The position numbers and the translations under genes are program-made. From the NCBI GenBank assembly GCA_002469305.1, contig DKEY01000152.1, positions 34,849-46,332 of the forward strand: a stretch of 11,484 nucleotides of DNA, in the 5' to 3' direction. Under the pieces are notes generated by a model. That model had not been told where the DNA came from. It ran no database searches and was given only the letters and a program-made list of their open reading frames with translations. Origin of the DNA: Sulfurospirillum sp. UBA6810. GTDB lineage: Bacteria; Campylobacterota; Campylobacteria; Campylobacterales; Sulfurospirillaceae. This document shows, one piece after another, positions 6,513-11,484 of the stretch (position 1 is its first letter; every line of letters begins with the position of its first letter).

Positions 6513-7627
6513 TAAGAAGTATCGTTTGGATTAGTATAATTTTATCTTTTTTTACAGGGTGTGTTCCTCAGCCTAACACACCTTCTAAATCGCAAATACA
6601 GTGTGTAGCAGAAGTAATAAAGGTAGAAGATGCCACCATAAAAAACTATGTGGGAACAGTTTTAGGTGGGGTGACAGGTGGAATTATAGGATATCAAATA
6701 GGAGGAACAAAAAAAGACAATCAGATAGCTGCTACAGTAGGAGCTGTTGGAGGGGCTTTTATCGGAAGTATGTTTGATGAAAAAGATAATGCGCAAAAAC
6801 TCACTATAAAAGCAGATAGAGATAGACAAATAGAAGCTATTGTCAAAAAGCAAGAAAGATTGTTTCAAGTTGGTGATAGAGTTGAGTTTTCTATGCTAAA
6901 TAACGAAGTTACAGATGTAAAACTTGTAGAAGCTACAAAACAAATAATGTGTGGTAGATTTAAGCCTTCAAGCATAGCAAAGCAGTGTAATGAGCTTGCA
7001 AAAGCAGGAGGTAATAGCGCAGAATCTCACCAAGTTTATCTTGGGGATAGTCAGGGAGAATTTATATTACAGCTTCAAACATTTAGTGCAAAAGACCAAA
7101 TTTTTGTAATTCATGATAATAAAGTAATTTTTGATACAGGCTGTATTGGAACAAATGGTTGGAAGGAAGCAAAAATTCCATATAATGGCTTTAGTGAAGA
7201 ACTTACTATAAATGTAAACCCTAATTGTTTAAAAAGTGAACCTAGTACACAATGGGAGTTTAAAGTGTTATGTGAAAGTAAAGCTTCACAGAATACTAAA
7301 GGTATAAAAGCTAAAAAATTTGTGGGCGTTATGACGCAAAGAGATTATGACAATGCAACAAATACTTGGAAGTATAAAGTTGTAAGTCAAAACAATAAAG
7401 AAAGCATAGAGTTTGACTCAAGTACAAAAATTATGTATAAAAATGATTTGATAAGCTTTAATGTTCTAAATAAAAATGATGTAGATGTAAGTTCGATTGT
7501 TCTTTTACAACGTAATTATATAGAAGGTGAAACAAAGAATAACTCTGTAAATTTAGCCACAAATCAAGAAGAGATAAAAAAAGAAGAAGAAGTAAAAACA
7601 ACTAATTTAGCAGAGTCGTTATTTTAG
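6509..7627 (+). CDS. SlyB-like glycine-zipper lipoprotein with two additional C-terminal domains
   Basis: A probable outer-membrane lipoprotein of 372 residues from the ATG at 6509 (GGAGA six bases upstream; the start overlaps the previous stop as ATGA). An in-frame ATG at 6491 is less likely. Residues 1-18 are a lipoprotein signal ending FFTGC with Cys18 the lipidation site; Phe replaces the usual Leu at -3. Residues about 30-141 follow SlyB/Pcp: VGTVLGGVTGGIIGYQIGG (48-66) and VGAVGGAFIG (77-86) form the glycine zipper, followed by a small beta module with QVGDRVEF. Residues about 175-257 form a beta-rich domain with DTGCIGTNGWKEA and NPNC, the cysteines probably disulfide-bonded. Residues about 268-335 resemble the beta module again (MYKNDLISFNVLNKNDVDVSSI against FQVGDRVEFSMLNNEVTDVKL). 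The tail is acidic and lysine-rich. It probably works in the cell envelope with the upstream protein; the task is unknown. Confidence 0.8.
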   Translation: MIRSIVWISIILSFFTGCVPQPNTPSKSQIQCVAEVIKVEDATIKNYVGTVLGGVTGGIIGYQIGGTKKDNQIAATVGAVGGAFIGSMFDEKDNAQKLTIKADRDRQIEAIVKKQERLFQVGDRVEFSMLNNEVTDVKLVEATKQIMCGRFKPSSIAKQCNELAKAGGNSAESHQVYLGDSQGEFILQLQTFSAKDQIFVIHDNKVIFDTGCIGTNGWKEAKIPYNGFSEELTINVNPNCLKSEPSTQWEFKVLCESKASQNTKGIKAKKFVGVMTQRDYDNATNTWKYKVVSQNNKESIEFDSSTKIMYKNDLISFNVLNKNDVDVSSIVLLQRNYIEGETKNNSVNLATNQEEIKKEEEVKTTNLAESLF

Positions 7628-7660
7628 AAAATCATTAATAGTTTGAAATTAAATCCTAAA

Positions 7661-7703
7661 AAAAGGGTAGAGAGAAAAATTTAATCTTTCACTCTACCCT
7701 TTT
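7661..7703. terminator. Bidirectional terminator between the lipoprotein and the HTH gene
   Basis: AAAAGGGTAGAG (7661-7672) and CTCTACCCTTTT (7692-7703) form a perfect 12-base stem around a 19-base loop. T-runs follow in both directions (TTTT on +, seven Ts on the minus strand). One arm lies inside the last codons of the convergent HTH gene and its stop is in the loop, so one structure can end both transcripts. Confidence 0.8.
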
Positions 7704-7884
7704 CATACTTCTCTTGTAAAACTCTTGCTTTTTCATAACTCTCTTTCTGATTTTCTACTATTTCATCAAAAGCAAAACCTTTGAGTACTATCTCATAGAG
7801 TTTTGGTTTGTATTTACGCCAGTTTCGTATGGTCATGGGTGTTACTCCCAAAATTCTCGCTATATCTTGTTGTGTATATTTCAT
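7681..7884 (-). CDS. Small helix-turn-helix DNA-binding protein, intact paralogue of the broken gene at 4070-4264
   Basis: A 67-residue protein beginning MKYTQQDIARILGVTPMTIRNW, a classic helix-turn-helix (residues about 4-23), followed by PKLYEIVLKGFAFDE and a charged helix to the C-terminus. It has no other domain, so it is probably a dimeric repressor or accessory regulator. The frame stays open upstream to a TTG at 7926, but the paralogue aligns from the ATG at 7884. There is no Shine-Dalgarno before this ATG. A TATATA on the minus strand ends about ten bases upstream, so a leaderless or nearly leaderless transcript is possible. The gene converges on the lipoprotein gene and diverges from the diguanylate cyclase gene. 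The repeats at 7953-7998 are candidate binding sites. The HTH is clear; its targets are inferred. Confidence 0.8.
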   Translation of the reverse strand: MKYTQQDIARILGVTPMTIRNWRKYKPKLYEIVLKGFAFDEIVENQKESYEKARVLQEKYEKGRVKD

Positions 7885-7952
7885 AAAAAAAGTGTATATA
7901 AAAAAGTCTGTAAATAAAATTCGCAAAAAATTATCTTATTTCTTATATATAA

Positions 7953-7967
7953 AGCAAATATTTTGCT
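7953..7967. promoter_or_regulatory. Inverted repeat A upstream of the diguanylate cyclase gene
   Basis: AGCAAA and TTTGCT are perfect six-base arms around TAT, in the divergent region between the HTH gene and the cyclase gene. Its centre is 30 bases from that of repeat B, about three helical turns. A possible operator; the AT-rich sequence makes chance symmetry a real alternative. Confidence 0.4.
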
Positions 7968-7981
7968 AATATGATTTAAAA

Positions 7982-7998
7982 TAGAAAAATATTTTCTA
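7982..7998. promoter_or_regulatory. Inverted repeat B upstream of the diguanylate cyclase gene
   Basis: TAGAAAA and TTTTCTA are perfect seven-base arms around ATA, ending 22 bases before the cyclase ATG. It shares AAATATTTT with repeat A. It may overlap the cyclase promoter, since several TAAAAT-like elements lie here and none stands out as the -10. Confidence 0.4.
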
Positions 7999-8020
7999 AA
8001 ATAATACAAAAAGAGCAAAT

Positions 8021-8713
8021 ATGAAGAGAGAAATAGAATATAGGGGTGTTGTTATTGATACTGTTATTTTAGTGTTTTGTATTGTTGTGACAGCACTATT
8101 TTTTTATTTAACAGAAATAACTCAAAATATTTATGCTTATATCTATCAAAACAGGTATTTAGAGGTTATCTTGATAGTAGCAATCTCCTTTCTTTATCTA
8201 TTGATTTTTACGCTAAGAAGATTTTTTGAACTTAAAAAGATGATAAAAAAAGCAAATACAGATACGCTAGTCAATGTTTATAACAGAAGAAAAGGATTAG
8301 AGTGTATAAAAGAAGCTATGAAGCAAAAAACTCAATGCTCACTTGTGATGTTTGATATAGACGACTTTAAAAAGATAAATGATGATTTTGGGCATATTGT
8401 TGGGGATATTATACTTGAAGAGGTTGTAAAACTCATCAAAAATCTTAATCGTAAAAGCGATCTACTTATCAGATGGGGAGGAGATGAGTTTGTTCTTTTG
8501 TGCTATAAAACTACCAAAGTCGAAGCGTATCAGCTCTCAAATAGGTTGAGAGAAAAAATCCAAGAGCATGAGTTTTCTAATGGCATATCTATCACTGCTA
8601 GTTTTGGAGTTATCGCTTTAGAATATGAAAAAGATCTAAAAGAGCAGATAAACCAAGTCGATAAAAATATGTACAAAAGTAAAGAAACTGGGAAAAACAG
8701 TGTTTACATGTAA
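8021..8713 (+). CDS. Membrane-anchored diguanylate cyclase (GGDEF domain)
   Basis: This 230-residue protein should make cyclic di-GMP from two GTP, a second messenger controlling attachment and motility. Two membrane helices (about 11-31 and 47-66) leave a very short periplasmic loop, so there is no separate sensory domain. The GGDEF domain fills residues about 78-228. It has DTLVNVYNRR at the start, MFDIDDFKKIND (110-121) with metal- and GTP-contacting Asp and Asn, and an intact GGDEF signature (153-157) in RWGGDEF. RKSD at 144-147, five residues before it, matches the inhibitory RxxD site, so product feedback is likely. No EAL domain is present. The ribosome binding site is weak (AAAGAG). 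The gene ends VYM with its stop inside a TTACATGTAA palindrome, overlapping the convergent YqaA gene by ten bases. Confidence 0.92.
   Translation: MKREIEYRGVVIDTVILVFCIVVTALFFYLTEITQNIYAYIYQNRYLEVILIVAISFLYLLIFTLRRFFELKKMIKKANTDTLVNVYNRRKGLECIKEAMKQKTQCSLVMFDIDDFKKINDDFGHIVGDIILEEVVKLIKNLNRKSDLLIRWGGDEFVLLCYKTTKVEAYQLSNRLREKIQEHEFSNGISITASFGVIALEYEKDLKEQINQVDKNMYKSKETGKNSVYM
8704..8713. repeat. TTACATGTAA palindrome, copy 5, forming both stop codons of convergent genes
   Basis: The perfect palindrome (12 bases as TTTACATGTAAA, 8703-8714) reads TAC-ATG-TAA on both strands. Both the cyclase and the YqaA protein therefore end in Tyr-Met-stop. It is the entire overlap of the two genes. Confidence 0.9.
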
Positions 8714-9123
8714 AGCCCAAACAGATAAATCAAAAAAGTATATCGGGCAGTTTTTGCTACAAAAACAAGTATGAGAAATTTCCAAAAGTTATAGCGTAAA
8801 ACACCCGCGGCAAAAGTGATAGCATCACCTATGATAGGTGTCCATGAAAGGAGTAGGGCAAAGCCTCCCCACTTGTCAAAATAGTTCTTTGCTTTTTCTA
8901 CATGTAAGCTTTTTATATACTTTTTCTCAACTGCCCAAGTGGTTGCATACTTGCCCAAGAGATAGTTGACCACTGAGCCTAAAGTATTGCCAACACTTGC
9001 TACAAGTAGCAAAAGCTCACTGCTGTAAGCTTGTGATTTGAGATAGAGCAAAAGTGCTTCACTCCCCCCTGGAAGTAAGGTTGCAGAACCAAGTGAAGCT
9101 AGAAAAAGTGTAAGATAAGCCAT
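8704..9123 (-). CDS. YqaA-family (DedA-related) inner-membrane protein
   Basis: This 139-residue protein matches the YqaA family, the small relatives of DedA/VTT membrane proteins, which are linked to lipid or undecaprenyl-phosphate transport and membrane homeostasis. Features are the N-terminal LFLASLGSATLLPGGSEALL (re-entrant-type segment with PGGSE), GNTLGSVVNYLLGKY in the middle, the charged KKY stretch, and the family core FDKWGGFALLLSWTPIIGD followed by AAGVLRYNFWKFL. Four hydrophobic segments are visible and length is normal (E. coli YqaA is about 140). The ATG at 9123 directly follows the TAG of the upstream MFS gene with no gap, so translation is probably coupled. The nearest Shine-Dalgarno-like sequence is about 20 bases away. 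It ends LYM-stop inside the shared palindrome. The specific substrate is unknown. Confidence 0.88.
   Translation of the reverse strand: MAYLTLFLASLGSATLLPGGSEALLLYLKSQAYSSELLLLVASVGNTLGSVVNYLLGKYATTWAVEKKYIKSLHVEKAKNYFDKWGGFALLLSWTPIIGDAITFAAGVLRYNFWKFLILVFVAKTARYTFLIYLFGLYM
8898..8907. repeat. TTACATGTAA palindrome, degenerate copy (9 of 10) in the YqaA gene
   Basis: CTACATGTAA on the + strand, read on the minus strand as Leu-His-Val-Glu. Confidence 0.4.
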
Positions 9124-10440
9124 CTAACTAATCAGCGGTAAAATCTCTTCCTCTTTTATATCTTTTGAGTTATATTTGACGATAAGGATTTTTTCATTTT
9201 CATTTTTATACCACTCGACGATACCTTTTTTGGTATTGAGAGTTGAGAGTTTTAACTCATCAAATTTGCCAAAATCAAGATAGAGATTTTTTGTAAAGAT
9301 AGGATTTTCGAGTGTGATGATAAGTCCAACCCACAAGATACAGGTGATGACAACTACGATAGCGATAGAGTTTATCCCATACCATTTGAGATAGTGTCCT
9401 CCCCAAAGTGAGCCAGTAAAAGTTCCAAAGTAACCAAAGGTGTTAAACACGCCAAGTGCTGTTCCTTTTTGGTGGATTTTTGCGTATTTGCTTGCAAGTG
9501 ATTGTAAAAGAGGCTCATGGATATTAAATCCTATAAAAAAGACGATAACTCCAAGTACAAATACAAAAGGAGTATGAGCAAGCGACATAATCAAAAAAGC
9601 AAGAGCAAAGAGCACTATACCTATGATAAGCACCAACTTTGGCTTTTTTTTCTTTTCGCCCATGACAGCAGAAAATCCCATAGCAAAGATACCAAAGACC
9701 ATAGCAGGAACATATACCATCCACAAATCTTTTTTGCTAAATTCAAAATCTTGTATCATCAAAATCGGGATAACCAAAAAAGCCAGAGTCATCATCCCTT
9801 TTTGAAGCATATTTGTTATATTCATTTTTAAAAGATTTATATCTTTAAGTATAACGAGTATCTCTTTTTTATCATTTTCATATGAGTGAGATATCTTAGG
9901 AGGGTTTTGTACCTTTACATGTAAGATTATGATAGCAGCTAGAGCAAAGAGCGCTGTGAGTAAAAAAAGTTTATCTATCCCAAAATAAGCACCTATAACA
10001 GGGCCTAAAACCATAGAAGCTGCAAAAGAAAGAGCGATACAAGCACCCATAAAAGCCATGGCTTTTGCTCTCACTTCTTCTTTTACCATATCGCTTATCA
10101 TCGCACTAGCAACTGCCCCGATAGCGCCAGCACCTTGTAAAAGTCGTCCAAAGATAAGTATATAGATATCGTTGGAGTAGGCACAGATGAGTGAACCTAT
10201 GATAAAGATAACAAGACCTATGGTGAGTGTGGTTTTTCTGCCTATCTTATCGGAGAGATAACCAAAAGGCACTTGCAAAAGCATTTGTGTTGCAGCATAA
10301 CCACCTATGGCTATACCGATAAGAAGTTCATTTGAATCTTTGAGCCCTAAAGCATATACTGAAAGGACGGGTAAAACTATAAAAAGTCCTAAAAAACGTA
10401 AAGATACAATCATGCTCAAAGGCAGAATTGATTTTATCAT
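9124..10440 (-). CDS. MFS exporter, YajR-like, with C-terminal ferredoxin-like domain
   Basis: A 438-residue major facilitator transporter of the drug:H+ antiporter type. Motif A is intact at about 60-69 (GYLSDKIGRK), and antiporter motif C is visible as SMVLGPVIGAYFG (142-154). LRFLGLFIVLPVLSVYALGL (14-33) and FGRLLQGAGAIGAVASAMISD (97-117) closely resemble E. coli YajR. After the twelfth helix a soluble segment (about 378-438, with ILIVKYN and a final helix) matches the position of the YAM domain that marks YajR. The start is supported by AAGGA eight bases upstream (plus-strand 10449-10453). Second-last in a minus-strand operon, 47 bases after the MscS-like gene and directly abutting the YqaA gene. 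The exported substrate is unknown. A TTACATGTAA palindrome at 9915 encodes LHVK (172-175). Confidence 0.9.
   Translation of the reverse strand: MIKSILPLSMIVSLRFLGLFIVLPVLSVYALGLKDSNELLIGIAIGGYAATQMLLQVPFGYLSDKIGRKTTLTIGLVIFIIGSLICAYSNDIYILIFGRLLQGAGAIGAVASAMISDMVKEEVRAKAMAFMGACIALSFAASMVLGPVIGAYFGIDKLFLLTALFALAAIIILHVKVQNPPKISHSYENDKKEILVILKDINLLKMNITNMLQKGMMTLAFLVIPILMIQDFEFSKKDLWMVYVPAMVFGIFAMGFSAVMGEKKKKPKLVLIIGIVLFALAFLIMSLAHTPFVFVLGVIVFFIGFNIHEPLLQSLASKYAKIHQKGTALGVFNTFGYFGTFTGSLWGGHYLKWYGINSIAIVVVITCILWVGLIITLENPIFTKNLYLDFGKFDELKLSTLNTKKGIVEWYKNENEKILIVKYNSKDIKEEEILPLIS
9915..9924. repeat. TTACATGTAA palindrome, copy 6
   Basis: A perfect copy in the MFS gene, read on the minus strand as Leu-His-Val-Lys, the same reading as copy 3 in the unrelated flavoprotein. 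Confidence 0.85.
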
Positions 10441-10487
10441 AAAAATATTCCTTCTTTTTAAATCAGAGTAATTTTACCCTAATTAAC

Positions 10488-10985
10488 TTAATCTTCGTAT
10501 TTAACGATTTTTACTATCGGTTTTTGCAAAAGTAAATTATTTGGATAGATGATTTGATTTCCCTCTTTATCTTCTAATTCCACTTGAAAAAGAGAGATTT
10601 TTGTGATGACTCCCTCGATACTATTGTCACCATCCATTGTTTTTATCTTATCTCCTATCTTTGCAGGAAAACTGAAAAATATAATGATACTTGAAGTGAC
10701 GTTACTGAGTATCGACCACTGGGCAAAAAGGGCAACACCGACAACAGCGAAAACAGAAGAGGCAAAGACTAAAAATCCTTTGTAATCTATACTAAAAATG
10801 AGTGAAAAAATTATCACAAAAGCTATGATAAGCATAAGTGTGAAAAAGTTTTCGAGGTAGTGTATGCGTTGGATTGGTACACTTTTTGAGGTTCCCAACT
10901 TTTGGATTATTTGCTTGATGAGTTTGTTTGCATAGACTAAACCAACAATGCTAAGAAGAAGCAGTAAAAATTGAAATATGGACAT
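10488..10985 (-). CDS. Compact MscS-family mechanosensitive channel
   Basis: This 165-residue membrane protein covers the core of small-conductance mechanosensitive channels. It has hydrophobic segments at about 3-20, 45-68 and 72-88, then the pore-lining helix region (FAVVGVALFAQWSILSNVTS) and the beta domain (FSFPAKIGDKIK, IEGVITKISLFQVELED, GNQIIYPNN), which reads like GLAL-Q-x-x-LSN and F-R-P-F-x-V-G-D of MscS. It stops right after the beta domain (IVKIVKYED), so it lacks the C-terminal alpha/beta vestibule of full-length MscS (about 280 residues). No frameshifted remnant follows, so it appears naturally short. AAGGA six bases before the ATG (plus-strand 10992-10996) supports the start. 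It probably releases solutes on hypo-osmotic shock, though a very small channel could have another role. Confidence 0.88.
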   Translation of the reverse strand: MSIFQFLLLLLSIVGLVYANKLIKQIIQKLGTSKSVPIQRIHYLENFFTLMLIIAFVIIFSLIFSIDYKGFLVFASSVFAVVGVALFAQWSILSNVTSSIIIFFSFPAKIGDKIKTMDGDNSIEGVITKISLFQVELEDKEGNQIIYPNNLLLQKPIVKIVKYED

Positions 10986-11032
10986 ATCTGTTCCTTGGTA
11001 AAGTTTTTTAAATTTTAACGAAGTTTTTTATA

Positions 11033-11484
11033 CTACTTTCTTAAAGGCCTGAGGAGTTGGCTAAATCTTGTAGATCCTCGGTTGCCTTTTATGGGCAAAC
11101 TAGCTTCGCTTACAGAGCGAACATCTTCTATGGAGTAAACAGCGAGTGGATTGAAAAAGTTGATAGTTGCAACCACTTTGTTGATGGCTGAGCGTTTTAT
11201 AACAGTAAAGATGATACTTACTTCTCCCTCATTGCCCTCAGCATCAGCTACTGTTACATTGTACTTTTGTTCACGCAACTTTGCTATGAGATTTGTGGCG
11301 TCTCTTTTAGTGATGATTCTCACTACAACATGACCGATAGCAAGGCGACTCTCGATATACATCCCAAGATAGTTTCCCAAAGAAAAACCGATGGCATAAG
11401 CCAAGAAGTTTGTGAGACTGTTGAGATTTGCCATGACTTGTGAGATAGCAGCAAGCCAAATACTCACTTCAAAAAAACCTAGGA
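11033..11484 (-). CDS. UPF0316/DUF2179 membrane protein, 5' end outside the window
   Basis: The first gene of the minus-strand group within the window. A GTG at 11467 could be taken as a start, but the frame stays open to the window edge and the residues before it (LGFFEV) continue the family pattern, as in GFFEVxIWLxAISQV of UPF0316 proteins, so the gene is cut by the window. Visible are the end of a membrane segment (SIWLAAISQVMANL), a second one with LAYAIGFSLGNYLGMYIE, and the soluble DUF2179 part: VVVRIITKRDATNLIAKLRE, a beta-rich middle with EGNEGEVSIIFTVIKR and a terminal helix-strand ending RFSQLLRPLRK. The family is uncharacterised; DUF2179 domains occur in small-molecule-binding membrane proteins. 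It lies 47 bases before the MscS-like gene, so one operon is likely. Confidence 0.85.
   Translation of the reverse strand, partial: LGFFEVSIWLAAISQVMANLNSLTNFLAYAIGFSLGNYLGMYIESRLAIGHVVVRIITKRDATNLIAKLREQKYNVTVADAEGNEGEVSIIFTVIKRSAINKVVATINFFNPLAVYSIEDVRSVSEASLPIKGNRGSTRFSQLLRPLRK

Noticed and set aside
9517..9831. Open frame of 104 codons on the + strand inside the MFS gene
   Set aside because: It is antisense to transmembrane helices and encodes a Lys/Ser/His/Tyr-rich sequence typical of a shadow frame.
11001..11030. Direct repeat AAGTTTTTTA (11001-11010 and 11021-11030)
   Set aside because: It is short and T-rich in an AT-rich gap between genes of one operon; probably chance.
11465..11467. 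GTG as the start of the UPF0316 gene
   Set aside because: The residues upstream in the same frame (LGFFEV) continue the family pattern, so this is an internal valine and the true start is beyond the window.
1..11484. tRNA, rRNA, CRISPR array or insertion sequence
   Set aside because: No cloverleaf, ribosomal segment, regularly spaced repeat or transposase-like frame was seen on either strand. The TTACATGTAA copies are irregularly spaced and mostly within genes, so they are not a CRISPR.

Overview
The window is a dense, AT-rich bacterial segment whose gene set and composition point to a member of the Campylobacterota (relatives of Sulfurimonas, Sulfurospirillum or Arcobacter). The signs are low GC by eye, weak -35 elements, short overlapping genes, and the style of the small membrane and helix-turn-helix (HTH) proteins. 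The genus cannot be fixed from the sequence alone. I see no rRNA, tRNA, CRISPR array or insertion sequence.

Left part (about 1-2590, + strand): a two-gene unit of a GntP-family permease and a glycerate 2-kinase, one base apart. It looks like a D-glycerate uptake and phosphorylation unit feeding 2-phosphoglycerate into lower glycolysis. Converging on it is a minus-strand gene (2590-3372) that fuses an excisionase-like HTH to a NimA-type flavin-binding domain.

Middle part (about 3403-7926): an accessory-looking block. It starts with a Phd/YefM-ParE/RelE toxin-antitoxin pair with an operator-like inverted repeat around its promoter. Then comes a short HTH gene broken by a stop at codon 6 (4070-4264). 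Next is a lower-GC two-gene + strand operon: a 703-residue inner-membrane protein with a cold-shock-like N-terminus and a large periplasmic part, and a SlyB-like glycine-zipper lipoprotein with extra domains. An intact paralogue of the broken HTH gene (7681-7884) closes the block, so two copies of one regulator flank the operon.

Right part (8021-11484): a membrane diguanylate cyclase on the + strand, then four minus-strand genes in a probable operon. In transcription order these are a UPF0316/DUF2179 membrane protein (cut by the window edge), a compact MscS-type channel, a YajR-like MFS exporter and a YqaA-family membrane protein. The cyclase and YqaA genes converge and overlap by ten bases.

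The most striking signal is the perfect palindrome TTACATGTAA. It occurs six times (1650, 2678, 2724, 3382, 8704, 9915), with two further nine-of-ten copies (6066, 8898), where about 0.04 would be expected by chance. It is read in different frames in unrelated genes, lies between genes, and at 8704-8713 supplies the stop codons of two convergent genes. No perfect copy lies between 3392 and 8703, which spans the accessory block. This suggests a genome-wide DNA-level motif that the block lacks because it was acquired.
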